Part shown: piece by piece, positions 7,229 to 16,781 of the stretch
Numbering within the stretch: position 1 is the first letter of the stretch
Layout of the letters: every line of letters begins with the position of its first letter
Origin: Spirosoma luteum DSM 19990
GTDB lineage: Bacteria; Bacteroidota; Bacteroidia; Cytophagales; Spirosomataceae
DNA length: 64,000 bases
Assembly: GCF_000374065.1 (NCBI RefSeq)
Contig: NZ_KB893245.1
Coordinates: forward strand, 992,001-1,056,000
Reading direction: 5' to 3'
Notes under the pieces: model-generated
What the model was told of the DNA's origin: nothing
The model's database searches: none
The model's input: only the letters and a program-made list of their open reading frames with translations
Made by a program: the position numbers and the translations under genes

Positions 7229-8950
7229 ATGATGCAGAAAAAAACAAAGCCCAGGTTAAAGGCACTAATACTTAGTGGCTGGGCAATCAGTTTATTGGCT
7301 CCCAATGCTACACTGGCGCAGACTACCCCTCCACAACCGGTTACGATTGAGGTGGATTTAAACCAGGACAAAGGCCCGTTAGACCCCATTTGGGCCTGGT
7401 TTGGGTACGACGAGCCAAACTATACGTACATGAAGGATGGCAAAAAACTGCTCACGGAAATTTCTCAGTTGAGTCGGATACCCGTCAATGTGCGGGCGCA
7501 CAGCCTGCTCGTAACCGGTGATGGTACTGCGGCCCTGAAATGGGGGTCGACCAATGCCTACACAGAGGATAAGCAGGGAAACCCGGTGTACGACTGGACG
7601 ATTGTCGACAAAATTTTCGATACGTACATTGAGCGGGGGATGAGGCCCATCGCCCAAATCGGGTTTATGCCCGAAGCACTATCCACAAATCCCCAACCGT
7701 ACCGCCATCACTGGAAACCCGGCGATAATTACAACGACATTTACCTGGGCTGGGCCTATCCGCCAAAGGATTATACCAAGTGGGGTGAACTGGTTTTTCA
7801 ATGGGTGAAGCACTCTGTGGCCCGGTACGGCCGTAAAGAGGTAGAAAGCTGGTACTGGGAGTTATGGAATGAGCCGAACATCAGTTACTGGAAAGGTACT
7901 ACCGACGAGTACATTAAGCTGTACGATTACACCGCCGATGCTGTGAAAAGAGCGTTGCCAACGGCTAAAATGGGTGGTCCTGAAGTAACCGGACCCAACT
8001 GGGACGTGTCGGCCAAATTTTTTCGGGCTTTCATGGACCACGTTGTCAGTGGGAAAAACTATGTAACGGGTAAAACGGGTTCGCCCATCGATTTCATTAC
8101 GTTTCACGCCAAAGGGGCTCCCAAACTGGTGGATGGGCATGTGCAGATGAACATGGGCACGCAACTCCGCGATATTGATAAGGGCTTTGAAATCGTAGCC
8201 TCGTACCCGACGCTGAAAAACCTGCCCATCATCATCGGGGAATCGGACCCGGAGGGGTGTGCGGCCTGTTCAGAAGATATGAGTCCGCAAAACGCCTATC
8301 GGAATGGCACCATGTACTCTAGCTATACAGCGGCCTCCTTTGCCCGTAAGTATGATTTAGCGCAGGCGCGTGGCGTCAATTTAGCGGGTGCCGTTACCTG
8401 GGCGTTTGAATTCGAAGACCAGGCCTGGTTTCGGGGTTTCCGCGATTTAGCCACGAACGGAGTAGATAAGCCGGTACTGAACGTGTTTCGGATGTTTGGT
8501 ATGATGACCGGCAACCGGGTAGGAGTGAAAAACGGTCTGGCGTACGACTACGCCCGTATTCGGGACCAGAGCGTGCGGGCCGAGGCCGACATCAACGCCC
8601 TGGCGACTAAGGACGCTAAAACAGCCGCCGTCATGGTCTGGAATTACCACGACGATAACCTGCCAGCTTCCGATACGCCCGTTTCTATTCGTATTTCGGG
8701 TGTACCCGTTCAACGGGTTTTGGTTCAGCATTACCGTATCGATAAGCAGTTCAGCAATTCGTACGAAGCCTGGAAAAAGATGGGATCGCCCAAAACGCCG
8801 ACCTCTGAGCAGATAACCGAACTGGAAAAAGCCGGACAACTCCAGTTACTTACCTCGCCCGAATGGGTAACCGTAAAGGACGGCAACGTAATGCTCACTA
8901 TGGCATTGCCGCGTCAGGGTGTATCATTGTTGAAACTTTCCTGGGAGTAA
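7229..8950 (+). CDS. Exported glycoside hydrolase family 39-like protein
   Basis: A 573-residue protein with a signal peptide ending near NATLAQ, then a TIM-barrel glycosidase domain and a beta-rich C-terminal part. The acid/base glutamate is in WNEPNISYW (Glu215) and a likely nucleophile is Glu338 in IIIGESDPEG; both follow clan GH-A geometry. GH39 includes beta-xylosidases and alpha-L-iduronidases, so a xylan- or uronide-directed role is likely but not fixed. A cysteine pair (CAAC) follows the nucleophile strand. Starts at 7229 and 7232 are equivalent. Probably co-transcribed with the GH16 gene. Confidence 0.83.
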   Translation: MMQKKTKPRLKALILSGWAISLLAPNATLAQTTPPQPVTIEVDLNQDKGPLDPIWAWFGYDEPNYTYMKDGKKLLTEISQLSRIPVNVRAHSLLVTGDGTAALKWGSTNAYTEDKQGNPVYDWTIVDKIFDTYIERGMRPIAQIGFMPEALSTNPQPYRHHWKPGDNYNDIYLGWAYPPKDYTKWGELVFQWVKHSVARYGRKEVESWYWELWNEPNISYWKGTTDEYIKLYDYTADAVKRALPTAKMGGPEVTGPNWDVSAKFFRAFMDHVVSGKNYVTGKTGSPIDFITFHAKGAPKLVDGHVQMNMGTQLRDIDKGFEIVASYPTLKNLPIIIGESDPEGCAACSEDMSPQNAYRNGTMYSSYTAASFARKYDLAQARGVNLAGAVTWAFEFEDQAWFRGFRDLATNGVDKPVLNVFRMFGMMTGNRVGVKNGLAYDYARIRDQSVRAEADINALATKDAKTAAVMVWNYHDDNLPASDTPVSIRISGVPVQRVLVQHYRIDKQFSNSYEAWKKMGSPKTPTSEQITELEKAGQLQLLTSPEWVTVKDGNVMLTMALPRQGVSLLKLSWE

Positions 8951-9025
8951 ATCCGTCTAACGGAAGTCTATCGACAATTAAACCAAACCCTTTTCTCCCT
9001 GTCGAACGTTTATCTAAAAAAATCA

Positions 9026-9643
9026 ATGATGAAAAAATCCCTCGTTTTAGTTTTGCTCGTGCTGCCCCTGTTTTTTAGTCAGTGCAGCGTAAACCAGCAG
9101 ATTTCGCAGGCCAAAACCCTGGGAGACTGTAAATACAATATTGTTTCGGCCGATAGCGTATTGCTGGCGGGGACGGATGTGAGGCAGTTTCAGTTCAGTA
9201 AACTCGAAGACCTGACCCGTTATCCCAGACTGGCGGCCGGTCTGCTTTTACGGAATGTGCCGCTAAGTGCCCGTATCAATCTCGGCATCAGAAACCCTAC
9301 GGCCAAACTAGCGGGCATCAATCAGATGGAGTACAAAATTCTGCTGGCCGGTCAGGAGTTATTCACCGGGTTTTTGAATCAGCGTATCGAGGTGCAACCC
9401 GGTAGTACGACTACCATACCTATTCGGTTAAGTACGAATGCCTATCAGTTGATTACCGACGGAGCTACCCGCGACGCCTTTGTTCAACTGGTACAAAACT
9501 TAGGCGGGGCGGCTGATACCCAACCCTCTAAACTGACGGTTAAACTGAAGCCAACGCTGGCATTGGGCGATAAAGCTGTCAACTATCCGGGGTATATTAC
9601 CATCGAGCAGGAAATAACCAACAAAACTATAACGGGTAATTAA
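9026..9643 (+). CDS. LEA-type-2-like lipoprotein
   Basis: A 205-residue protein with a hydrophobic leader and a cysteine at FFSQCSVN that fits lipidation, although the box is not ideal. The rest resembles a single beta-sandwich of the LEA14/water-stress type: alternating NLGIRNPTAKLAGINQMEYKILLAGQELF and the RIEVQPGSTTTIPI pattern. It has no enzyme signature. Such lipoproteins occur singly in Bacteroidota with no fixed role. It ends 53 bases before a strong terminator, so the GH16-GH39-lipoprotein unit may stop there. Confidence 0.65.
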   Translation: MMKKSLVLVLLVLPLFFSQCSVNQQISQAKTLGDCKYNIVSADSVLLAGTDVRQFQFSKLEDLTRYPRLAAGLLLRNVPLSARINLGIRNPTAKLAGINQMEYKILLAGQELFTGFLNQRIEVQPGSTTTIPIRLSTNAYQLITDGATRDAFVQLVQNLGGAADTQPSKLTVKLKPTLALGDKAVNYPGYITIEQEITNKTITGN

Positions 9644-9696
9644 GGGTATTGTGGCCCTATCTAATCCTTTTACGTTGTATTCGGTAGCATTTGACT

Positions 9697-9728
9697 CGCC
9701 CCGGCTTTTTTTTCCGGGGCGGCTTTTT
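9697..9728 (+). terminator. Intrinsic terminator
   Basis: An 8-bp GC-rich stem (CGCCCCGG and its complement) closes a T-rich loop and is followed by GCTTTTTTA. It lies downstream of the lipoprotein gene and separates it from the DUF6807 gene. Confidence 0.85.
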
Positions 9729-9781
9729 TAGCTTGCTTTAGATTAAGCAATAAATTTTTCATCTTGATCAATTATTAATCA

Positions 9782-10807
9782 ATGCGTTATTACTTTACTG
9801 CCCTGCTGTTATTCAGCCTGATCGCATCGGTCAGTGCTCAATCCAATACGATTCAGATTACGCATAACGAAGCGAAAAAACAGGTTACGGTTACGGTAGA
9901 CGGTAAGCCCTTTACGGCCTACATTTATCCTGGTCCGGCGGTGCTGAAAAAGCCGGTTTTATACCCAATTATGTCGGCTGGCGGTAACTTCATTACGCGG
10001 GGCTGGCCACTCGCCCCCCGCCCGAACGAGCGTACCGATCACCCGCATCATGTGGGCATGTGGTTCAATTATGGCGATGTAAACGGGCATGATTTCTGGA
10101 ATAATTCAAACGAAATCAGCCCCAGTTTCAAAGGGCCTTTCGGGACTATTGTTCATACAGGCGTGAAGTCAATGAAAAGTGGTAAGGGCAAAGGAGTGCT
10201 GGTCGTTACGTCTGACTGGCTCGATAAAGACGGGAAACCCATGCTTCAGGAAACAACAACCTACAATTTTATAGCTAGTACTGACAACCGCACGATTGAG
10301 CGTGTCACCGTGCTAAAAGCCACGGATAAGGACGTTGAATTTAAAGACAACAAAGAAGGTATGATTGCCTTACGAGTGGCCCGCCAGCTGGAACAGCCTT
10401 CCACCAAGCCCGAAGTGTTTACGGATGCCCAGGGTATTGCTACGAAAGTGCCGATGTTGAACAATGAAGGCGTAACGGGTTTATACCACAGTAGTGAGGG
10501 AGTGAAAGGCGATGACGTATGGGGAACCCGGGCTAAATGGATGAAATTGACTGGTAAGGTCAACAACGAAACACTTTCGGTGGCACTGATCGATAATCCA
10601 CAGAATATAGGCTATCCAACCTATTGGCACGCTCGGGGGTATGGTCTGTTTGCGGCCAATCCGCTGGCACCATCCATCATGAGTAGTGGGAAAGACTCTG
10701 CCATGAACTACACGTTACCAGCGGGGAAAGCCGTTACGTTTCGGCATCGGCTGGTGATTCAATCGGGCGAACTGACTGATTCTGCTCTGAGTCAATTGAC
10801 GAAGTAG
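9782..10807 (+). CDS. Exported DUF6807 (PmoA-like) protein
   Basis: A 341-residue protein with a signal peptide ending at SVSAQ. The DUF6807 family is often named methane oxygenase PmoA in databases, but it shows no metal-site relation to particulate methane monooxygenase. Family-typical features are RTDHPHHVGMWFNYGDVNGHDFWNNS, PIMSAGGNFITRGWP and the C-terminal FRHRLVI strand. The family is common beside sugar-utilisation genes in Bacteroidota and its fold is probably a beta-sandwich. The clustered histidines (HPHH) suggest a metal or ligand site. It has its own unit after the 9.7-kb terminator. Confidence 0.75.
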   Translation: MRYYFTALLLFSLIASVSAQSNTIQITHNEAKKQVTVTVDGKPFTAYIYPGPAVLKKPVLYPIMSAGGNFITRGWPLAPRPNERTDHPHHVGMWFNYGDVNGHDFWNNSNEISPSFKGPFGTIVHTGVKSMKSGKGKGVLVVTSDWLDKDGKPMLQETTTYNFIASTDNRTIERVTVLKATDKDVEFKDNKEGMIALRVARQLEQPSTKPEVFTDAQGIATKVPMLNNEGVTGLYHSSEGVKGDDVWGTRAKWMKLTGKVNNETLSVALIDNPQNIGYPTYWHARGYGLFAANPLAPSIMSSGKDSAMNYTLPAGKAVTFRHRLVIQSGELTDSALSQLTK

Positions 10808-10902
10808 TAAAAACCACCCCGTTGGCAAATATCAACAGATGAGTTTTCTGGCATCTTATTTGTAAGTTGGGCTAAACAGTACATCAAATTGTGTAGGTTA
10901 TT

Positions 10903-12438
10903 ATGGCCCGTATTTCTTCCAGGCATTTTCTAAGTTGGATTTATCTGCTTGCTGCTGCCGCTACGCTAACGGTTCCTCAACTCCATGCGCAGCCTCGCAT
11001 CAGACCTACATCCCCAACACTAGCTGCACCAGTTGTAAAGTCGTTACGGCAGGCAGCAGACGGGTTGCAAACGATTGAAAATGATCAGATTAGGGTTGGA
11101 GTCAACACGAATGCTGGTGGAGCTATTACGTACCTTGCTTTTGTTAATAACCAGGGTGGTAATGTGAACACCCGAAACATGGTTAGTAACCCCGATTTAG
11201 GTCGTCAGATTCAGATAGGCCTGTATAGTGGCCCCATTAATTATTCGGACGCTACCGGCTGGACAAACCTGGGGTGGGATCCAATCCAGGCTGGTGACGC
11301 CTTCGGTTATCCGTCAAAGGTGATTGCCTTCGAGCGGGGTGATAATTTGTTGTACGTTAAAACCATACCCAACCAGTGGGGCGTACCGAACGAACCTGGC
11401 GAAGCTACAATTGAACACTGGGTTCGCCTGGAGGGGAATGTGGTGAAGGTGCATGCCAAAGTGGTCATGTTCCGAAGTGATAAAACCCAGTACGTTGCTC
11501 GTCAGCAGGAGCTCCCCTGTGTCTATTTGACCGGCGATTACCATAATATGTGGTATTACAGCCATGGTTCACCCTATACGAATGGCGATTTAACCCTGTC
11601 CCGTATCCAACCACCTGCCACTGCCATGTTTGGGGACGTATTTCCTACCGAGCCCTGGATGGCAACGACTAACGCCAATGGCTATGGGGTTGGATTGTAC
11701 GTGCCGAATAACTTCTCCTGGAAAAGAGGCTATTTCGGATCTGACCTGAGTGGGGATGAACACAGTTTTGAAGCTTCTTATATTGCTGCTACGAACTACG
11801 TTGTTCTTGATCACAACCTGGTTTATGAGTGGGATTACGAATTGATTATGGGAAACCTGAATACGATTCGTTCTTACGTGTACAACAAACCCCGGTCAGC
11901 TTCCGGACCTAATTACGTGTTTGATAATTCGCGCCATGGCTGGTTCTATGAATCGGCGACAGATACCGGATTTCCCCTCTCGGGTAAACTGCACGTTAAT
12001 CTGACCGATGCGTCGCGGTCGCATATCAGCTCACCGTTTGTTTTCTGGAAGGGGCGCGATAATCCTAAGATTTATCTTCGGGCGGCCTTCAAAACGCTCA
12101 GCGATACGTTTCGCATGAAATGGCGACTGAGCGATGAAACGACCACCTATGGCGATAAATTCATTGATTTCCCAATTATCAACGATGGTCAGTTTCATAC
12201 GTACGTCATCGATGTGAGTAACCAGCAAAATTGGCTCAACAGCAACATTGGGCAATTAATGTTCGAAACGACGGCTACGGCAAACGGGAATGACTTATGG
12301 GCAGAATTTGCCTCCATTTCTACCAACACGGATACCCCTGCACCTACCCCCCAGCCCCCTGTGGTTACGATTCCCTGCGACCCTAGCTGTTCTATATTTA
12401 CCGTGCAGAAACTTCAGTACAATCGTCCCAAGCGATAA
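10903..12438 (+). CDS. Exported beta-rich protein, not recognised
   Basis: A 511-residue protein with a signal peptide ending at LHAQ. Residues about 55-330 are beta-rich and look like a large sandwich domain (repeated G-x-Y/W patterns, ENDQIRVGVNTNAGGAITYL, a YLTGDYHNMWYYSHGSPY stretch). Residues about 345-475 look like a separate carbohydrate-binding-type sandwich. A Pro/Thr linker (TDTPAPTPQPP) follows, then a short tail with two cysteines, CDPSC. I find no clear catalytic motif and no obvious type IX sorting domain. The location next to GH16, GH39 and DUF6807 genes suggests work on a polysaccharide. Confidence 0.6.
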   Translation: MARISSRHFLSWIYLLAAAATLTVPQLHAQPRIRPTSPTLAAPVVKSLRQAADGLQTIENDQIRVGVNTNAGGAITYLAFVNNQGGNVNTRNMVSNPDLGRQIQIGLYSGPINYSDATGWTNLGWDPIQAGDAFGYPSKVIAFERGDNLLYVKTIPNQWGVPNEPGEATIEHWVRLEGNVVKVHAKVVMFRSDKTQYVARQQELPCVYLTGDYHNMWYYSHGSPYTNGDLTLSRIQPPATAMFGDVFPTEPWMATTNANGYGVGLYVPNNFSWKRGYFGSDLSGDEHSFEASYIAATNYVVLDHNLVYEWDYELIMGNLNTIRSYVYNKPRSASGPNYVFDNSRHGWFYESATDTGFPLSGKLHVNLTDASRSHISSPFVFWKGRDNPKIYLRAAFKTLSDTFRMKWRLSDETTTYGDKFIDFPIINDGQFHTYVIDVSNQQNWLNSNIGQLMFETTATANGNDLWAEFASISTNTDTPAPTPQPPVVTIPCDPSCSIFTVQKLQYNRPKR

Positions 12439-12449
12439 CATTGGAATAG

Positions 12450-12496
12450 AGAAAAGCGGGTCAGCCTGATGAAACGGTGCTGACCCGCTTTTCTTT
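12450..12496. terminator. Bidirectional hairpin terminator
   Basis: A 16-bp perfect stem (12450-12465 with 12479-12494) sits 12 bases after one gene's stop and before the stop of a converging gene. Pyrimidine-rich tracts follow on both strands. Confidence 0.8.
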
Positions 12497-12550
12497 GGTA
12501 AAAACGCTGCTTACCAAACCGCAGAGCCTGGGCAACAGGGTAGCATCCCG

Positions 12551-12943
12551 CTAATTAAGATGGACCAGGGCCGAACGATAAACACGACCGTCCAGTGATT
12601 GCATCCACGTACGCAAGACCTCATTTTCCTGAGTGGCCCGACCAAGCTCACTGTCAATCTGCCGAAGCAGGAAAAGGAGTTGATGGATGTGTTGCCATTG
12701 AATGTCCAGGGGATCTATACCGCACGTTGTCGGTTGCTTATGAACCTCCTGCGTGAGCTGGCGCAAACTCATCTTAAGGTGATACCGTAATATAATCAGC
12801 CTGCTGGCCATTGGTAGTCCTTTCGGATTACGTTCCAGATGGGAAATGCCCTTGGCCATCACATTATTACGTTGCTGAAGTTGATCGGATACGATCATCC
12901 AGGCATGTTCGGCCTGAAGTAATTCATAAGAAATCCTTTTCAT
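12551..12943 (-). CDS. Small hypothetical helical protein
   Basis: A 130-residue protein I do not recognise. It is predicted mostly helical, with many Gln, Leu and His residues, no signal peptide and no membrane segment. The frame is open four codons further to a GTG at 12955, but the ATG at 12943 is the better start. It is convergent with the 511-residue exported protein and divergent from the DJ-1-like gene across an AT-rich gap (12944-13229). The mix of basic helices could suit a nucleic-acid or protein partner, but nothing specific supports this. Confidence 0.5.
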   Translation of the reverse strand: MKRISYELLQAEHAWMIVSDQLQQRNNVMAKGISHLERNPKGLPMASRLIILRYHLKMSLRQLTQEVHKQPTTCGIDPLDIQWQHIHQLLFLLRQIDSELGRATQENEVLRTWMQSLDGRVYRSALVHLN

Positions 12944-13229
12944 GTCGATTAGCACAGTACGGTATAGTAATAATACAGAACTAAATATACGTTATTTACC
13001 CGGTATATTTGTTAAATCGGCAAATATATATTGGCGAAAAAGTCGTTTCCTGAATTATTATACTAACGATTTACTTGTTTACCCAATATCCGTACAAGGA
13101 ACGTTGGCGCAGCAAACGGTTATCATCAGTTTGTGAACCTGCTTTATCTGCTGATTGGGGGTGGGGAGGTTTACACTAAACTCTTTATATTCGCCCTGAA
13201 TGTGGGGTTTCCCTCAAACTGCCTTTTTT

Positions 13230-13922
13230 ATGGATCCTATCTACCGTGCCCTAATCGTTTGTACAAACCATACGGACTATCCGACCAAGGCCCACAAAAC
13301 AGGTTTATGGCTGAGTGAAGCTACTCATTTCTACGATGAATTAGCCGACCGGAATTTACCTTACGACATTGCCAGTCAAAACGGGGGACCTATAGCCATC
13401 GACGAGAAAAGCGTTGACAGGCGCGATACAACAGACGAAAAATGGTATAACAACCCGATATTTAGATCGAAACTGGCGAATTCCCTAAAGCTGGATGATA
13501 TTGATCCCGCCAATTATCAAATCATCTATTTTACCGGTGGGCACGGTACCATGTGGGACTTTCCCAATAATCAGTCAATCCAGCGAATTACGCAGTATAT
13601 GTACGAAAATGGAGGAATGATAGCCGCTGTTGGTCACGGTGTAAGTGCCTTGCTCAACGTTACCCTGTCTGACGGGAGTTTATTGGTGGAAAACCGCCAG
13701 ATAACGGGTTTCTCCAATACGGAAGAAAAACTCGTTCGACTGGATGGGGAGGTGCCTTTTTTGCTTGAGGATGCTTTACGGCAGAAAAAAGCGCTGTACA
13801 GCAAAAATCTTATTCCGTTTCTGCCCTATATTGAAGTTGACGAACGGCTAGTAACCGGACAAAATCCGTTATCAGCCCGGAAAGTAGGTCGTAAAGTATT
13901 AGAAGAGATGTATGAGAAATAG
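13230..13922 (+). CDS. DJ-1/PfpI superfamily protein lacking the nucleophile cysteine
   Basis: A 230-residue class-I amidotransferase-like protein. The start at 13230 gives MDPIYRALIVCTNH; the open frame before it is spurious. The family layout is clear: Glu30 in GLWLSEATHFYDEL, the GGHGTMWDFP loop at about 103-112, and the nucleophile elbow at 132-138. In active relatives the elbow reads AVCHG; here it is AVGHG (Gly135-His136), codon GGT where TGT would give Cys. The fold residues remain intact, so it looks like a maintained non-catalytic homologue rather than a decayed gene. It converges on rfbC with a 33-base gap. Confidence 0.8.
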   Translation: MDPIYRALIVCTNHTDYPTKAHKTGLWLSEATHFYDELADRNLPYDIASQNGGPIAIDEKSVDRRDTTDEKWYNNPIFRSKLANSLKLDDIDPANYQIIYFTGGHGTMWDFPNNQSIQRITQYMYENGGMIAAVGHGVSALLNVTLSDGSLLVENRQITGFSNTEEKLVRLDGEVPFLLEDALRQKKALYSKNLIPFLPYIEVDERLVTGQNPLSARKVGRKVLEEMYEK

Positions 13923-13955
13923 GCCAGAACAACAGCGTAAATCGTTCTGTATTCC

Positions 13956-14501
13956 TTAAACGACCGATTGAGCCATTACTTCCCGTAAGGTTTTTAATTC
14001 CTGGTCTTTCTCTGAAACAATAGGATCTTCTACGCCCCAGTTGATATTCAGGTCTGGGTCGTTCCAGATAATGCCCGATTCGGCCGCTTTGTTATATACA
14101 TTCGTGCATTTGTAACTGAATACACTGTCTTCCAGTGCTACAAATCCATGCGCAAAACCTTCCGGAACGTACGCCATGTTGGCCAGTTTGGCATCCAGCA
14201 AAAAGGTTTCATACTGACCGAAGGTGGGTGAATCAGGCCGTAGATCAACGGCAATATCCAGAACCTGACCGCTGACAACCCGAACCAGTTTTCCCTGCAC
14301 AAAAGGTTCGTTCTGCATGTGTAACCCCCGCAAAACACCCTTAACAGAAAAGGACTGATTGTCCTGTACGAAATCCATTGGCAAGCCTAAGGATATGAAC
14401 AGGGGCTTGTTATACGACTCAAAAAAATGGCCGCGTTCATCCTCAAATACGCGTGGAATCAATTCAATCAGGCCCTCAATGGCCGTTTGGCGGACTTGCA
14501 T
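13956..14501 (-). CDS. rfbC: dTDP-4-dehydrorhamnose 3,5-epimerase
   Basis: A 181-residue cupin of the RmlC family, the usual length. The catalytic histidine is in VLRGLHMQ (most relatives have GLHYQ). The VSGQVLDIAVDLRPDSPTFGQ strand and the YVPEGFAHGF motif are both present. It converts dTDP-4-keto-6-deoxyglucose to the L-lyxo form on the way to dTDP-L-rhamnose for surface polysaccharide. The other rml genes are not in this window, so it stands alone. It shares an 98-base divergent gap with pyrF. Confidence 0.93.
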   Translation of the reverse strand: MQVRQTAIEGLIELIPRVFEDERGHFFESYNKPLFISLGLPMDFVQDNQSFSVKGVLRGLHMQNEPFVQGKLVRVVSGQVLDIAVDLRPDSPTFGQYETFLLDAKLANMAYVPEGFAHGFVALEDSVFSYKCTNVYNKAAESGIIWNDPDLNINWGVEDPIVSEKDQELKTLREVMAQSVV

Positions 14502-14525
14502 AGAAGTTAGTTACGTGTCTTTAGG

Positions 14526-14562
14526 CAAATTTATGAAACCAATACCGTAAGTCGTACTTTTG
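14526..14562. promoter_or_regulatory. Divergent minus-7 elements for rfbC and pyrF
   Basis: On the plus strand TACTTTTG lies at 14555-14562, 37 bases before the pyrF start, with a weak TTATG 19 bases upstream. On the minus strand TAAATTTG lies at 14533-14526, 24 bases before the rfbC start, without a clear minus-33 box. Both fit the Bacteroidota TAnnTTTG consensus. Confidence 0.4.
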
Positions 14563-14599
14563 GCCCAATCATTTTAGGGTTTTGATTACACGATTTCGC

Positions 14600-15421
14600 A
14601 TGACTTACCAGGAACTGAACCACCAGATTTTTCAAAAACAGTCGTACCTCTGCGTCGGTCTGGACACTGACATCCGTAAAATTCCTTCTCATTTGCTGAC
14701 AGAATCTGATCCTGTCTTTGCTTTTAATAAAGCCATAATTGATGCTACTGCGGATGTAGCTGTGGCGTATAAACCCAATATTGCCTTTTATGAAGCGCAG
14801 GGACCTCGTGGTTGGGAAAGCCTACAGAAAACAATAGAGTATATTCCCCGAACTATCTTCACCATTGCCGATGCTAAACGGGGTGACATTGGTAACACAT
14901 CGGATTTGTACGCCCGTACGTTCTTTGACCCCACGGCTGCGGGTTTAACCTTCGATTCAGTAACGGTAGCTCCGTATATGGGGCATGATTCTGTACTGCC
15001 TTTTCTGAACTACCCGGGCAAGTGGGTTATCTTGCTGGCCCTAACATCAAACCCCGGGAGTGCAGATTTCCAACGGCAATCGGTAGACGACCAGGAGCTT
15101 TTTGAACTGGTTATCGGACAGGCTCAAATCTGGGCCGACCCCGAAAAACTGATGTTTGTGGTAGGCGCTACGCAGGCAAAAGAATTGAAGCGAATTCGGG
15201 AAATAGCGCCCAAAAATTTTCTGCTCGTGCCGGGTGTAGGAGCGCAGGGAGGGTCGCTGGCCGACGTATCCCGTTATGGACTCACCCCCGACGGTGGATT
15301 GCTGGTAAACGCTTCCAGAAGCATTCTGTACGCATCTAGTGGGCCTGATTTTGCGGAGCGGGCGCGAAATAAAGCAGAAATTCTGCAACGAGAAATGGCC
15401 ACCTACTTAGCCGGAATCTGA
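14600..15421 (+). CDS. pyrF: Orotidine 5'-phosphate decarboxylase (type 2)
   Basis: A 273-residue enzyme of the longer type-2 subfamily. The active-site motif DAKRGDIG is at residues 91-98, and the phosphate-binding end reads [11 protein letters not shown]. It catalyses the last step of UMP synthesis. The frame is open to a TTG at 14582, but the ATG at 14600 gives the normal MTYQEL N-terminus. DUF2851 follows after 67 bases. Confidence 0.95.
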   Translation: MTYQELNHQIFQKQSYLCVGLDTDIRKIPSHLLTESDPVFAFNKAIIDATADVAVAYKPNIAFYEAQGPRGWESLQKTIEYIPRTIFTIADAKRGDIGNTSDLYARTFFDPTAAGLTFDSVTVAPYMGHDSVLPFLNYPGKWVILLALTSNPGSADFQRQSVDDQELFELVIGQAQIWADPEKLMFVVGATQAKELKRIREIAPKNFLLVPGVGAQGGSLADVSRYGLTPDGGLLVNASRSILYASSGPDFAERARNKAEILQREMATYLAGI

Positions 15422-15488
15422 GTTCCTTAAACCGGTTTTTATTTGTGTATATTAGGGCCTGCCAACGTGGCTGCTGACCCTGTTTACC

Positions 15489-16781
15489 GTGCCTGAATCT
15501 TTCCTTTATTTTATCTGGCAGTACCAGTACTTCAATAAGGCCAGCCTTGCCACTACGGATGGCGAAGTAATACAAGTATTGCACACAGGTTTCAGGAACT
15601 ATGATGCCGGTCCCGATTTTACCCACGCCCGCTTGCTCATCAATGAAGTAGAATGGGTAGGTACGGTAGAAATGCACTGCCGTACGTCGGATTGGCTCTC
15701 GCACCGTCACCAGCATGACCGGGCTTACGATAATGTGATTCTGCATGTTGTATGGCAGGATGACCGGTCTACCAATGGTCGCCGGGTAGATCGCACCAAT
15801 GGAACAGCGCTACCAACACTCGAACTAAGCCCCCTTACCGACGTAGCATTGCTAGACCGGTTTCATGCGCTGAATGATGCGGTGGACAGTATCCCCTGTG
15901 CCGGGCAATTCAGGGCTGTGTCACCCCTGCGTATTACATCCATGCTGGATAAAGCTATGCTGCAACGGCTCGAACGAAAAGCAACGGCTGTGCGGCTTGT
16001 GTTTGAGCAAACGAATGGCGACTGGGAAGAAACAGCCTACCGGATGCTGGCCATAAATATGGGGTTTAAAATTAATGCAGACCCTATGGAACAACTCAGT
16101 CGGGCGGTGCCGCTAAAGGCTATTCTGAAACACCGGGATGCATTGCATCAGGTGGAGGCCCTGTTATTCGGTACCGCTGGCTTGCTGGCCCTGGAGGAGG
16201 CCGATGAGTACATTGTTATGTTGCAGCGGGAGTATCGGTTTCTGGCTGCTAAATATTCCCTTGCAGACAGGCAGGTAGAAGCCCATGCCTGGAAATGGGG
16301 ACGGCTACGACCCGCCAATTTTCCAACGCTGCGTTTGGCTCAGCTAGCCCGCTTATTGACTAATCAGGGTAGCTTATTCTCGCTTTTTGCCGATATGATG
16401 GATACCGAAACACTCTTATCGGTCTTGCAGGTACAGCCATCTGCTTACTGGCAATCGCATTATCGATTCGGTAAAACGACGGAGAAGCCTGCGCCAGCAC
16501 TTGGGCAGACTTCGGCTGAGAATATTGTGGTGAATACCGTGGTGCCGTTACTGGCAGCTTACGCGCACCACCGGGGCGAGCCGGCTTACATTGACCGGGC
16601 TATCAGTTTGCTGGAGGGGCTGCCAGCCGAAAAAAATCACCTGACAGATAAATGGAATACGCTGGGGCTAGGTATCCGAACGGCGTTCGATTCGCAGGCC
16701 GCCATTGAACTTCACAATGAATTTTGCGCCGTTAAAAAGTGCCTGAGTTGCCAGGTAGGCGCGGAGTTGTTAAAAAAATGA
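15489..16781 (+). CDS. DUF2851 family protein
   Basis: A 430-residue cytoplasmic protein of the DUF2851 family, found almost only in Bacteroidota and of unknown role. Typical features are the N-terminal ESFLYFIWQYQYFN and FRNYDAGPDFTHARL, the WVGTVEMHCRTSDW strand, and the C-terminal cysteines in CAVKKCLSCQVG, which could bind a metal. The N-terminal part recalls nuclease-like beta-alpha folds, but I cannot show a catalytic set. Its stop codon lies inside the left arm of the hairpin that follows. Confidence 0.85.
   Translation: MPESFLYFIWQYQYFNKASLATTDGEVIQVLHTGFRNYDAGPDFTHARLLINEVEWVGTVEMHCRTSDWLSHRHQHDRAYDNVILHVVWQDDRSTNGRRVDRTNGTALPTLELSPLTDVALLDRFHALNDAVDSIPCAGQFRAVSPLRITSMLDKAMLQRLERKATAVRLVFEQTNGDWEETAYRMLAINMGFKINADPMEQLSRAVPLKAILKHRDALHQVEALLFGTAGLLALEEADEYIVMLQREYRFLAAKYSLADRQVEAHAWKWGRLRPANFPTLRLAQLARLLTNQGSLFSLFADMMDTETLLSVLQVQPSAYWQSHYRFGKTTEKPAPALGQTSAENIVVNTVVPLLAAYAHHRGEPAYIDRAISLLEGLPAEKNHLTDKWNTLGLGIRTAFDSQAAIELHNEFCAVKKCLSCQVGAELLKK

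Noticed and set aside
9782-10807. Methane monooxygenase subunit (PmoA) as function of the DUF6807 protein
   Set aside because: It is a secreted soluble protein without the membrane helices or copper sites of PmoA; the name is a database carry-over.
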